A DNA stretch of 33,943 nucleotides from Sanguibacter inulinus (GCF_013415325.1 NZ_JACBYE010000048.1:1-33943); one strand, 5' to 3'. Counted from the first letter of the stretch, positions 1-7,646 are shown. Made by a program: numbers and translations. Notes: generated by a model not told the origin, from the sequence alone.

Positions 1-500
1 CCACCACGGCGGCCCCCGCCGCCCCGGCGCCCGCAGTCCCAGACCCGTCGCTCCCGCCGGCAGAGGGTTCGCCTGCCTCGCCGGTCGAGCCCGCCGCGAC
101 GCAGCCAGGTGGCACCGCGCCCGCACCCGCGGCCGCAGAGTCGGCCGACCTCGTCGACGAGGGCGAGGGCTGGCTCGTGCACCGTGGGCTGCGCCTCAAC
201 CCGGACATGCGCCTGGTGCGTCACGGTCAGGACGAGATCGTGCTGACCCGCAGCGAGTTCGACCTGCTCGCCGCCCTCATGGAGACGGGTCGGCGGGTGC
301 GCGGCAAGGCGGACCTCGCCCTGCTGCTCCGTGGCGAGAGCTACGTGACGTCGTACTACGTGAGCGAGGCCGACAAGCGGGCGATCGAGGTCCACATGGC
401 CAACCTGCGTCGCAAGCTGACCGACACCGCGACCTCCCCGCGCTGGATCGAGACCGTGCGCGGGGTCGGCTACAGGCTCACCTCGGTCGACGAGAGCTGA
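1..500 (+). CDS. OmpR/PhoB-type winged-helix DNA-binding protein, 3' end (5' truncated by window)
   Basis: The frame is open from base 3 to the TGA at 498-500, so the start lies outside the window. The first ~50 residues seen are a Pro/Ala-rich linker. They are followed by a complete OmpR/PhoB C-terminal winged helix (Trans_reg_C): LTRSEFDLLAALM opens it, EVHMANLRRKL is the recognition-helix region, and WIETVRGVGYRL is the family-typical wing. Proteins with this domain bind direct DNA repeats and usually carry an N-terminal receiver domain, which cannot be seen here. A long Pro/Ala linker before the wing is unusual for a plain response regulator and suggests a larger multidomain protein. It converges on the HPt-like/GT2 unit, with 45 bp between the stop codons. 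I infer that it may act on the phased repeats at 2504-2534. The domain call is secure; role and full length are unknown. Confidence 0.85.
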   Translation, partial: TTAAPAAPAPAVPDPSLPPAEGSPASPVEPAATQPGGTAPAPAAAESADLVDEGEGWLVHRGLRLNPDMRLVRHGQDEIVLTRSEFDLLAALMETGRRVRGKADLALLLRGESYVTSYYVSEADKRAIEVHMANLRRKLTDTATSPRWIETVRGVGYRLTSVDES

Positions 501-545
501 GGGCGAGGGGAGCCCGAGAGCACCGAGAGACGTCGGGGAGGGCCG

Positions 546-956
546 TCAGGGGTGCTGCTCGGGCTCGCCCCAGCTGCGGTGCGTCTCCTCCACGAGGAGG
601 AGCGACAGCTCGTGGCAGGCCTCGGTCCCGGCGGCGTCGAGCTCGGGCAGCCAGGCTTGCGCCGACAGGCAGTCGGCGCGGCGGACGGCGGCGAGCATGC
701 TGTCCGAGATGGTGGCGACGTACGCGCACCCGAGCATGATGCTGCTCGAGCGGATGCTCAGCACCCCTGTGTCGGCCGCCGCGAGGTCGGTGCGGGCGAG
801 CGCTGCGTCGAGGGTCGTCATGCGCCCCGACCACAGTGCGACGTAGTCGGCCACGAACCTCTCGAAGGTGAGGACGTTGCCGAGCAGGTCCTCGAGCAGC
901 TCTTCGAGGACGCTGCGGTCGACGGCACGCGCGGTCTCCGGCCCCCTGGCGGTCAT
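546..956 (-). CDS. HPt-like helical protein without phosphoacceptor histidine
   Basis: 136 residues. The ATG (956-954) overlaps the TGA of the upstream GT2 gene (958-956) by one base, so translation is probably coupled. The protein is almost all helical. From about residue 30 to 115 it follows the layout of a histidine phosphotransfer (HPt) domain: a helix FERFVADYVALW, a helix MTTLDAALAR, then L66-S-I-R69-S-S-S with LG at 75-76, then a final pair of helices. In active HPt domains the fourth segment reads H-x-x-K-G; here His is Leu66, Lys is Arg69 and Gly is Ser70. If the alignment is right, it cannot carry a phosphate and would act as a docking or decoy protein. Coupling to the GT2 synthase suggests it controls polysaccharide output. 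The gene itself is well supported; the HPt assignment was made by eye and is moderate. Confidence 0.75.
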   Translation of the reverse strand: MTARGPETARAVDRSVLEELLEDLLGNVLTFERFVADYVALWSGRMTTLDAALARTDLAAADTGVLSIRSSSIMLGCAYVATISDSMLAAVRRADCLSAQAWLPELDAAGTEACHELSLLLVEETHRSWGEPEQHP

Positions 957-2401
957 CACGCCTGGTATCCGTGGTGACGCCGGACCAGCTTGCCGAACAT
1001 GCCGAGGGTCTGCAGGACGGCGATGGTGCCGAGCAGGGGCCACGCGACCCACAGGACGGTCGACTGGACGACGATCGAGAGCTGGACCCACACGGCGGCC
1101 AGGGCGATCATCACGGCGACGGTGATGAGCAGCGGGGTGAGGTACGCGTTGCCGGCACCGCGCTCGGCCTTCGCCTGGGCGGCCCAGTTGTCGACCTGCT
1201 TCTTGCTCGCGAACTTGGTCCAGGCCCGCAGGAAGTGGCCGATGCGGACCCACATGTACATCTCGGCAGGGACGATCAGCGCCGCGAAGAGGATGTCTCG
1301 CCTCGTGCGTCCCTGCATCGACATCGCGATGCGCACGTTGAGCGCCGCAGCCACGACCGGCGGGACGAGCCAGACAGGGCTGAACACGAAGGCGTCGATC
1401 GAGACGGCCGCGACCACCAGCAGGATGAACATGACGCGGGCGACGGCGTTGACCGCCATCGACGCGTTCTCGAGCCAGCGCAGGCGCAGGTTCGGGTGGA
1501 AGGGCTGGCCCTTGGTGTCGCCGCGCTGGCCGGGCCACATGAGCTCGATCGCGCCGTAGTTCCACTTGACCTGCTGGGCGTCGAGGCCACGCAGGGTGGT
1601 CATGCCGCCGACGTCGGCGCGGGCCCGGGCGCTGATCTTGGTGAGGTACCCGGCGCTCTTGATCTGCAGCGACAGGAGCGAGTCCTCGACCTCGGAGTCC
1701 TTGACCCACGGCGTGGTCTGGTGGTTCTGGGTCATCGCGTCGCGCAGCGCCTTGGTCGCGAAGATCGAGTACTGGCCGCCGAGGACCGCCATGTTCCGGC
1801 CGCGGAGCATGTTCTGCATGTTGAAGGCCGCGAACTGCGCCCGCTGCCCGGAGATGAGGAACTTCGCGATCGTGCCCTGGATGGGGTCCGGGTCGATCGT
1901 GTAGATCGCGGAGATGCCGCCGATGCGGCTGTCCGAGACGATCTCCTCCTCGAGCTGCTCGACGGCCTTCTCGCTCGCGACGGTGTCACCGTCGACGCCG
2001 AGCAGGTAGTCCATGCCCTCGATGAGCGTGAAGCCGTAGTTGAGCGCGCCGACCTTCTTGTCGGGGTTCTTGCCGATGTCGTGGACGTAGACCTCGGTGA
2101 ACTGCTCGACGCCGTCGACCACCGAGGAGTGCGCCCCGGCATAGCCGGCCGCGACCTCGACGGTCTTGTCGGTCGTGTTGTTGACGATCACGTGGATGAC
2201 GTCAGGCAGGCGCGTCTGGGCGAGCAGCGACTCGATGACCGAGCCGATCGACTCTTCTTCGTTGTACGCCGGGATGATGCAGCCGATCGTCGGGCGGGCC
2301 GTCGTGAGCGCCTCGACGCTCTCGATGAACTCGTTCGCGTACTTCTCGATCTCGCCGAAGGTCTCGTGGTCGATGATCACGTCGTCGTCGAAATGTGCCA
2401 C
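956..2401 (-). CDS. Processive family 2 glycosyltransferase (membrane polysaccharide synthase)
   Basis: 481 residues, GTG start at 2401-2399 behind a perfect AGGAGG six bases upstream. The GT-A catalytic domain comes first: CIIPAYNEEESIG (about 41-53) opens the nucleotide-sugar fold, D137-G-D139 is the metal-binding DxD, E239-D240 fits the acceptor/base motif, and QQVKW (276-280) matches the Q-(Q/R)-x-R-W signature of processive synthases with Lys in place of Arg. About five hydrophobic helices follow (roughly 315-475), with none before the catalytic domain. This is the topology of cellulose, hyaluronan and poly-N-acetylglucosamine synthases, so it probably builds and exports a polysaccharide at the membrane. 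The sugar cannot be read from sequence. It is co-transcribed with the HPt-like gene. Divergent to it, across a 213-bp spacer with phased direct repeats, is a lipoprotein gene. Confidence 0.88.
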   Translation of the reverse strand: MAHFDDDVIIDHETFGEIEKYANEFIESVEALTTARPTIGCIIPAYNEEESIGSVIESLLAQTRLPDVIHVIVNNTTDKTVEVAAGYAGAHSSVVDGVEQFTEVYVHDIGKNPDKKVGALNYGFTLIEGMDYLLGVDGDTVASEKAVEQLEEEIVSDSRIGGISAIYTIDPDPIQGTIAKFLISGQRAQFAAFNMQNMLRGRNMAVLGGQYSIFATKALRDAMTQNHQTTPWVKDSEVEDSLLSLQIKSAGYLTKISARARADVGGMTTLRGLDAQQVKWNYGAIELMWPGQRGDTKGQPFHPNLRLRWLENASMAVNAVARVMFILLVVAAVSIDAFVFSPVWLVPPVVAAALNVRIAMSMQGRTRRDILFAALIVPAEMYMWVRIGHFLRAWTKFASKKQVDNWAAQAKAERGAGNAYLTPLLITVAVMIALAAVWVQLSIVVQSTVLWVAWPLLGTIAVLQTLGMFGKLVRRHHGYQA

Positions 2402-2503
2402 GGTGTGCCTCCTGGAGAATCGTGCGGGCTGGCCGGTCGGACCGGCGTCTGCTGCGTCTGAGAGCAGTCTTCCCGGCCTCCCGCAGCGTCGGCGCAGCGC
2501 AGC

Positions 2504-2534
2504 CTCAGCATCACCTCAAGATGTGCTCAGGATG
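2504..2534. promoter_or_regulatory. Three 9-bp direct repeats phased at 11 bp (candidate OmpR-type operator)
   Basis: CTCAGCATC (2504-2512), CTCAAGATG (2515-2523) and CTCAGGATG (2526-2534) start exactly 11 bp apart, with 2-bp spacers. A fourth, off-phase copy, CTCAAGATC, lies at 2545-2553. Repeats spaced by one helical turn are the typical target of OmpR/PhoB winged helices, one of which ends 2 kb to the left. They sit in the spacer between the GT2 unit (-) and the lipoprotein gene (+). Binding is inferred. Confidence 0.5.
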
Positions 2535-2544
2535 TCGTCGGTCC

Positions 2545-2584
2545 CTCAAGATCGCCTTGATCCGGCGGATCCGGGCCCTAGTGT
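2545..2584 (+). promoter_or_regulatory. Candidate promoter(s) for the lipoprotein gene at 2615
   Basis: Two readings are possible. A housekeeping promoter would be TTGATC (2557-2562), a 16-bp spacer and TAGTGT (2579-2584). A WhiG/FliA-class promoter would be TCAA (2546-2549), 15 bp, and GCGGAT (2565-2570), one base away from GCCGAT. The housekeeping -10 is the closer match. Neither is certain. Confidence 0.35.
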
Positions 2585-2614
2585 CGTGCCATCACCACGA
2601 CCCAGGGGGAACCC

Positions 2615-3340
2615 ATGACCGCTCGCCGACCCTTCCGACCAGCCACGCTGCTCGCCGCCGGGATGCTCTTCGCGCTGACCGCGTGCGGCACGGCGCCCTG
2701 GGACGACCCCGAGACGACGGGGTCGACCGCGGCTGCTGACGCGACGCCGACGGACGCAGCCACGGCGACCCCGACGGCTGAGCCCGCCCCTGTCGAGACG
2801 ATCCAGGTGATCCAGAACGACCTCGCCGCCGGCAACGCCCAGCGCACGCTCACGGCGGGTGCGGCGTCGCTCGGTGTCACGTACTGGTCGACGCTCAGCA
2901 TGGACCAGTGGGTCTCGGGTGCGAGCAAGCCGCTCAGCCTGTCGATCTCCGGCTCCCTCGTCCCCGACGACGGCCAGGGCCTGTACCTGTCGCGCGTCAG
3001 TCTCTCGGCCGACGTCAAGGACGCCGACGGCAACGCGCTGCCGAGCCCCGCCGTCGTCACGGACGACGCGAGCGTCGAGCCGGGCTACGCGATCACCGCG
3101 CCCTACAGCTACAACCAGACCTTCGTGGTGCCCCCCGTCGACGACCGCGCCGCCTCGGTGACCTTCACCCTCACCTACGAGGTGCTCATCCAGACGACCC
3201 CGACGTCTGAGGACTACGCCAAGCAGTCGGCCGTCGACACGCTCACCGTCGCGATCGCGCAGCCCCCGGCGGAGGCGACCGACGCGGCGACGCCCGACGC
3301 CTCCGGTGAGCCGGCCGCGGACGTGACCGCGACGTCGTGA
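2615..3340 (+). CDS. Secreted lipoprotein of unknown function
   Basis: 241 residues. The signal peptide has basic residues (RR-PFR), a hydrophobic stretch and the lipobox LTAC with Cys24, so the mature protein should be lipid-anchored on the outer face of the membrane. Residues ~30-60 are an Asp/Thr/Ala/Pro-rich linker, followed by a ~160-residue domain rich in beta-strand-like alternation (for example VSFTLTYEV-like segments near 190) and a Thr/Ala/Pro tail. AGGGGG precedes the ATG. It is divergent from the GT2/HPt-like unit and shares its regulatory spacer, so it may belong to the same response. I do not recognise a family. Confidence 0.82.
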   Translation: MTARRPFRPATLLAAGMLFALTACGTAPWDDPETTGSTAAADATPTDAATATPTAEPAPVETIQVIQNDLAAGNAQRTLTAGAASLGVTYWSTLSMDQWVSGASKPLSLSISGSLVPDDGQGLYLSRVSLSADVKDADGNALPSPAVVTDDASVEPGYAITAPYSYNQTFVVPPVDDRAASVTFTLTYEVLIQTTPTSEDYAKQSAVDTLTVAIAQPPAEATDAATPDASGEPAADVTATS

Positions 3341-3414
3341 AGGCCGGTCGTCCGCTCCCGGGGCGACGAACCGGTCCCCGAGCCGCCACGGAGGACCGGG
3401 TGCATGATGAAGAG

Positions 3415-3735
3415 ATGAGCGACGACACCGCAACCGAGCCCCAGGTCACCCACGACGAGGAGGGTCACCGCCTCGAGGCGACGACGCCCGACGGCGAGCT
3501 GGCCGGCTTCCTCACCTACGACCGTGTCGAGGCGAAGAGCGCCGGTGGCCGCGGCACCCTCGTCGCGACCCACACGATCGTCCAGCCGCACTTCGAGGGC
3601 CGCGGCGTGGGGTCGAGCCTCGCCCGGGTGTTCCTCGACTACGCACAGGAGCACCACCTCACGGTGATCCCCCAGTGCTCCTTCGTCCACGGCTACATCG
3701 ACCGCCACGAGGAGTACAAGACCCTCCTCCCGTGA
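3415..3735 (+). CDS. Small GCN5-related N-acetyltransferase-like protein (YjdJ/Acetyltransf_CG type)
   Basis: 106 residues. I chose the ATG at 3415 rather than an in-frame ATG at 3337, because the extra 26 residues are low-complexity basic sequence and homologous proteins begin close to this point. The protein has the short GNAT fold of the YjdJ/Acetyltransf_CG family: DGELAGFLTYDRV early, then VQPHFEGRGVGSSLA (the acetyl-CoA pyrophosphate loop, Q-x-x-G-x-G), then a strand/helix ending in CSFVHGYIDRHEEY. Family members are thought to bind acetyl-CoA, but their acceptors are largely unknown. CATGAT lies six bases before the ATG, so the transcript could be leaderless. It is followed by a strong bidirectional hairpin. 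Confidence 0.85.
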   Translation: MSDDTATEPQVTHDEEGHRLEATTPDGELAGFLTYDRVEAKSAGGRGTLVATHTIVQPHFEGRGVGSSLARVFLDYAQEHHLTVIPQCSFVHGYIDRHEEYKTLLP

Positions 3736-3770
3736 GCGCCGGGTCTGCCGGTCGCTGCGTCCGAGACGTC

Positions 3771-3807
3771 AGAGAGGGCACCGACCGTGGCGGTCGGTGC
3801 CCTCTCT
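3771..3807. terminator. Bidirectional hairpin terminator
   Basis: Perfect 17-bp inverted repeat, AGAGAGGGCACCGACCG with its complement around a 3-base loop (TGG). It lies between the convergent GNAT gene (+, stop 3735) and lipoprotein gene (-, stop 3853). There is no T tract, as is common in actinobacteria. Confidence 0.85.
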
Positions 3808-3852
3808 CGTGCTGGCGACCCTCTCGGCCCGCCGGCTGTCAGCCTGCGGCGA

Positions 3853-4629
3853 TCAGCTGATCGTCGCGTCGACGGAGGCTTCCTGGCGCTCGTCGTGGAC
3901 GAGCTCGCCGGCGTCGTCGGCCGGGGTCAGGGTCGCGTCGAAGGTGATCGGGGACCCGGCCTGGTACTTGAAGTTCTGGCCGTAGGAGAAGGTCTGGCCG
4001 GGAGCCCACACGAACGGAGCCTCTTCGCCGGTGCCCGTGGCGATCGCTGAGCTCGTCACGCCCATCTCCTCGAACTGCGCGGAGTCGACGATCGAGTCCA
4101 TGCCCTGCAGGTAGGGCCAGTCGGCGTACTCGGCCGAGACGCTCACCAGGCTGTACGAGAGCGGGATGTCCTCGGAGCCGGTGTTGGTGAACACGTAGTT
4201 GACGTAGACGATCTCGTCGCCCTCGGCGATCAGCGGGAGGTTCGTGTCGGGGTCGACGAACTGCCCGGTCTTCGAGGCTGTCGCCGTCGCGACCTGGTAG
4301 ACGTCGACAGTGAAGTTCGTGCCCTCGATGGTCGCGAGCTTCTCACCCGGGGTGGTGGTCGGGACGGCCCAGGACGGCGAGTCGCCCGATGCTGCCGCGT
4401 CGCCAGAGTCGTCGCTCGGCTCGTCGGTCGCCTCCTCGGACTCGTCCTCGGTGGCCTCCTCGCTCGGCTCTTCGGTGGGCTCGTCCGAGGCCTCGGTGGT
4501 CTCCTCGGCGGAGTCTGTGGCGAGGATCGAGGACGAGTCCTTGTCGGAGTCGTCGCTCGAGCAGGCCGCCAGCCCGGCCAGGGCGAGGCCGGCGACGGTC
4601 AGGGATGCGATGCCGCGGGTGATGCGCAT
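3853..4629 (-). CDS. Lipoprotein, copy A of a tandem pair
   Basis: 258 residues. The signal peptide ends in LAAC (Cys23). Residues ~24-85 form a strongly acidic Glu/Asp/Thr/Ser linker (EEPSEEATEDE-type repeats), followed by a ~165-residue domain. That domain contains FTVDVYQVATATASKTGQFV, DEIVYVNYVFTNTG and YLQGMDSIVDS, a beta-sandwich-like pattern resembling extracellular Ig-like or DUF4352-type domains; the family assignment is tentative. It is a close paralogue of the gene at 4983-5744, on the same strand and in the same order of elements. A possible -10 (TAGTGT) lies at 4693-4688 on the minus strand. Function unknown; the acidic linker would hold the domain away from the membrane in the cell wall. 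Confidence 0.85.
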   Translation of the reverse strand: MRITRGIASLTVAGLALAGLAACSSDDSDKDSSSILATDSAEETTEASDEPTEEPSEEATEDESEEATDEPSDDSGDAAASGDSPSWAVPTTTPGEKLATIEGTNFTVDVYQVATATASKTGQFVDPDTNLPLIAEGDEIVYVNYVFTNTGSEDIPLSYSLVSVSAEYADWPYLQGMDSIVDSAQFEEMGVTSSAIATGTGEEAPFVWAPGQTFSYGQNFKYQAGSPITFDATLTPADDAGELVHDERQEASVDATIS

Positions 4630-4882
4630 GATGATCTCGATTCGTGTCTAGGGATCGACCCGGGAGGTCGGGATCGGGTTCTCTTCGACACTAACCTCGG
4701 CGCCCGTGCCGATGTGGCGCCAGCCATGGGTACCACTGCCCATGAACCGCGGGATCCTGCGGATCTCGGAGGTGGGTAGTAGTACCCGTGGAGTCGATGG
4801 GGACCCGTGCCCGGCTAGGCCGAGCGGCCCTGGGGGAGCCCTCCAGATCCTCGGGAGGACCTGCTGGGACGCCGGAGACGGA
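4630..4882. other. Intergenic spacer without a supported gene
   Basis: Part of a 353-bp gap between the duplicated lipoproteins. It should contain the promoter of copy A (candidate -10 TAGTGT at 4693-4688, minus strand). It also has short inverted repeats, such as CATGGG/CCCATG at 4725-4744. No reading frame here has convincing codon bias. Confidence 0.5.
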
Positions 4883-4914
4883 ACCGGGCGCCGACCCTGT
4901 GGTCGGCGCCCGGT
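4883..4914 (-). terminator. Hairpin terminator of lipoprotein copy B
   Basis: ACCGGGCGCCGAC (4883-4895) pairs perfectly with 4902-4914; one further C-G pair closes a 4-base loop. It lies 69 bases downstream of the minus-strand stop at 4983. Confidence 0.8.
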
Positions 4915-4982
4915 GAGTGGCTGGCCCGTTCACGCACGGGCTGTCGGAGCCTGACGTCCGCGAGCGGACCTCCAGGGCCGTG

Positions 4983-5744
4983 TCAGCTGATCGTGGCGTC
5001 CACGCTGACCTCGGTGCGCTGGTCGCTGAGGGGCTCGCCGGCCTCGTCGGCGGGGGACAGGCGCGCCTCGAAGGTGATGGGCGACCCAGCCTGGTACTTG
5101 AAGTTCTGGCCGGAGGAGAAGGTCTCGCCCGGAGCCCACTCGAAGGGCGCCTCTCCGCCGTTCATCGGGTCGATGGCGAAGCTCGTCACGCCCATCTCCT
5201 CGAACTGCTCGGAGTCGACGATCGAGTCCATGCCCTGCAGGTACTCCCAGTCCGCGTAGGTGGGGGTGACGGTGACGAGGCTGTAGGTGAGCGGGATCGA
5301 CTCGGTGCTCGTGTTGGTGAACACGTAGTTGACGTAGACGATCTCGTCGCCCTCGGCGATCAGCGGCTGGTTCGTCTCCGGGTCGACCCACTGGCCGGTC
5401 TTCGAGGCCTTGGCGGTCCCCACCTGGTAGACGTCGACCGTGAAGGTCTCGGCGTCGATCGTCGCGATCTTCTCGCCCGGGGTGGTCGTCGGCACGGCCC
5501 ACGCCGGGGAGCTCCCGGAGCCGGCCGCGTCGGAGTCCTCGGTCGCGTCGTCCGTCGCCTCGTCGGTGGCGTCCTCGGTGGGCTCTTCGGTCGGTTCGTC
5601 GGTCGCCTCGGTGGTCTCCTCGGCGGGCTCGGTCGTCGCGACGGTGGTCTCCTCGGCGCTCGAGTCGTCGCTCGAGCAGGCGGCCAGACCGGTGAGGGCG
5701 AGGCCCGCCACGGTCAGGGAGGCGATACCGCGGGTGATGCGCAT
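4983..5744 (-). CDS. Lipoprotein, copy B of a tandem pair
   Basis: 253 residues. I place the start at the ATG 5744-5742, not the in-frame ATG 36 bases further upstream, because the first 16 residues from here are identical to copy A (MRITRGIASLTVAGLA) and GAAGAGA precedes it. The lipobox is LAAC with Cys23. An acidic Thr/Glu linker follows, then the same domain as copy A (FTVDVYQVGTAKASKTGQWV, DEIVYVNYVFTNT, YLQGMDSIVDS, NFKYQAGSPITF). The signal peptide and the domain core are nearly unchanged between copies, while linker length and the residues around the C-terminal third differ, so the pair arose by duplication and has begun to diverge. It is separated from copy A by its own terminator, so each copy is probably expressed separately. 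Function unknown. Confidence 0.85.
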   Translation of the reverse strand: MRITRGIASLTVAGLALTGLAACSSDDSSAEETTVATTEPAEETTEATDEPTEEPTEDATDEATDDATEDSDAAGSGSSPAWAVPTTTPGEKIATIDAETFTVDVYQVGTAKASKTGQWVDPETNQPLIAEGDEIVYVNYVFTNTSTESIPLTYSLVTVTPTYADWEYLQGMDSIVDSEQFEEMGVTSFAIDPMNGGEAPFEWAPGETFSSGQNFKYQAGSPITFEARLSPADEAGEPLSDQRTEVSVDATIS

Positions 5745-5892
5745 GCTGTGTCTCTTCTCGGGTCGGTGTCCGGGCGGCACGCAGGCCGCGCTCAGGTACG
5801 GGAAGACGCTATCCGCAGGTCAGCGTGCTCGCTCGGTGAGAGCGGGTGAGGTCTGGTGGCCCTCAAAGATGCCCTGCGGCGGCCCGAGACAG

Positions 5893-5938
5893 CGCAGACG
5901 TCGGTGCCCTCCACGTGGGGAGGGCACCGACGTCTGCG
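5893..5938 (-). terminator. Hairpin terminator of pgm
   Basis: Perfect 20-bp stem: CGCAGACGTCGGTGCCCTCC (5893-5912) with its complement at 5919-5938 and a 6-base loop. It lies 38 bases past the pgm stop on the minus strand. The core GGGCACCGAC is shared with the hairpin at 3771-3807. Confidence 0.88.
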
Positions 5939-5975
5939 TGTCCGCCGGGTCGGGCGGGGGAAGCGGGTCAGCAGG

Positions 5976-7646
5976 TCAGGCGAGGGCCTCGCCGACGAGG
6001 GCCTTCGCGGCCTCCTGCACCTCGGCGAGGTGCTCGGGGGAGGTGAAGGACTCGGCGTAGATCTTGTACACGTTCTCGGTGCCCGAGGGACGTGCGGCGA
6101 ACCACGCGTTCTCGGTCGTCACCTTGAGGCCGCCGATCGCGGCACCGTTGCTCGGTGCCTCGGTGAGCTTCGCGGTGATCTGCTCGCCGGCGAGGGTCGT
6201 CGCCGTGACCTGGTCGGCGGAGAGCTTCGACAGGGTCGCCTTCTCCTCGAGGGTCGCGGGCGCGTCGACGCGGGCGTACCAGGACTGGCCGTGCTGCTCG
6301 ACGAGGGCTGCGTGGTGCTGCGAGGGGGACTTCCCCGTGGTCGCCTGGATCTCGGAGGCGAGCAGGGCGAGGATGATCCCGTCCTTGTCGGTCGTCCACA
6401 CCGAGCCGTCCTTGCGCAGGAACGACGCCCCTGCGGACTCTTCCCCGCCGAAGCCGACCGAGCCGTTCAGCAGGCCGGGCACGAACCACTTGAAGCCGAC
6501 GGGCACCTCGTCGAGGCGTCGACCGAGGCCACCGGCCACGCGGTCGATGAGCGCCGAGGACACGAGGGTCTTGCCGATCGCCGCGTCCTGCGGCCAGCCC
6601 GGGCGCGCGCCGCCGTACAGGTAGCTGATCGCCACGGCGAGGTAGTGGTTCGGGTTCATCAGGCCGGCGTCGGGGGTGACGATGCCGTGACGGTCGGAGT
6701 CCGCGTCGTTGCCCGTCGCGATGTCGTAGGGGGCGTCGCCTTCCATGGCCTTGACGAGCGAGGCCATGGCGTAGGGGGAGGAGCAGTCCATGCGGATCTT
6801 CGCGTCCCAGTCGAGGGTCATGAAGGCCCAGCGCGGGTCGACCTGCGGGTTCACGACCGTGAGGTCGAGGCTGTAGCGCTCGCCGATCGCACCCCAGTAC
6901 TCGACAGCTGCGCCGCCGAGCGGGTCGGCGCCGATGCGGATGCCCGCGTCGCGGATCGCGTCCACGTCGATGACCGTCGCGAGGTCGTCGACGTAGGCGA
7001 CGAGGTAGTCGTGGCGGTGCGTGGTCTCTGCGGCGAGGGCCTCGTCGAGGGAGACGCGGCGCACGGCGCCGACGCCGCTGCGCAAGATCTCGTTGGCGCG
7101 GTCGGCGATCCACGACGTCGCCTCGGAGCCTGCCGGGCCACCGTGCGGCGGGTTGTACTTGAAGCCGCCGTCACGAGGCGGGTTGTGCGAGGGGGTCACG
7201 ACGATGCCGTCCGCGAGGCCCGGTCCGGTCGTCCGGACGCCCTGGGCGGTCGAGGCCCCGTTGTGCAGCAGGATCGCGTGCGAGACGGCAGGCGTCGGGG
7301 TGAAGGAGTCGCGGGCATCGACGTAGACGTCGACGCCCGCTGCGCTGAGCACCTCGAGGGCGGTCTGCCACGCCGGGAGGGAGAGGGCGTGGGTGTCGCG
7401 GCCGATGAACAGCGGACCGTCGGTGCCCTGCGAGCGGCGGTACTCGACGATCGCGGCGGTCGTCGCGATGATGTGCGCCTCGTTGAAGGCGTGGTCGAGG
7501 CTCGACCCACGGTGCCCGGACGTGCCGAACACGACCTTCTGCGAGGGGTCGTCGACGTCAGGGGCGAGGTCGTAGTACGCGCCGACGACTGCGTCGACGT
7601 CGATGAGGTCTTCAGGGAGGGCGAGTGTGCCAGCGCGAGGGTCCAT
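5976..7646 (-). CDS. pgm: Phosphoglucomutase (alpha-D-glucose-1,6-bisphosphate type)
   Basis: 556 residues, the usual size of the alpha-D-glucose-specific bacterial phosphoglucomutase. It interconverts glucose 1-phosphate and glucose 6-phosphate in the cytosol, linking glycogen and trehalose metabolism and the supply of UDP-glucose for cell-wall and capsule sugars to glycolysis. Visible motifs are VVFGTSGHRGSS near 39-50, the phosphoserine loop TPSHNPP with Ser153, the metal loop GNDADSDRHG near 310, the sugar-binding GGEESAG near 408, and the phosphate-binding ARPSGTENVYK near the C-terminus. The ATG at 7646 is preceded by CAAGAT six bases upstream, a weak leaderless-type -10. It is monocistronic, with its own terminator, and divergent from a lipoprotein gene. 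No residue is missing. Confidence 0.97.
   Translation of the reverse strand: MDPRAGTLALPEDLIDVDAVVGAYYDLAPDVDDPSQKVVFGTSGHRGSSLDHAFNEAHIIATTAAIVEYRRSQGTDGPLFIGRDTHALSLPAWQTALEVLSAAGVDVYVDARDSFTPTPAVSHAILLHNGASTAQGVRTTGPGLADGIVVTPSHNPPRDGGFKYNPPHGGPAGSEATSWIADRANEILRSGVGAVRRVSLDEALAAETTHRHDYLVAYVDDLATVIDVDAIRDAGIRIGADPLGGAAVEYWGAIGERYSLDLTVVNPQVDPRWAFMTLDWDAKIRMDCSSPYAMASLVKAMEGDAPYDIATGNDADSDRHGIVTPDAGLMNPNHYLAVAISYLYGGARPGWPQDAAIGKTLVSSALIDRVAGGLGRRLDEVPVGFKWFVPGLLNGSVGFGGEESAGASFLRKDGSVWTTDKDGIILALLASEIQATTGKSPSQHHAALVEQHGQSWYARVDAPATLEEKATLSKLSADQVTATTLAGEQITAKLTEAPSNGAAIGGLKVTTENAWFAARPSGTENVYKIYAESFTSPEHLAEVQEAAKALVGEALA

Noticed and set aside
971-2461. Long open frame antisense to the GT2 gene
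   Set aside because: It mirrors the GC-rich third positions of the real gene. Its translation is Asp/Arg/Val/Gly-rich low complexity, with no domain and no ribosome site.
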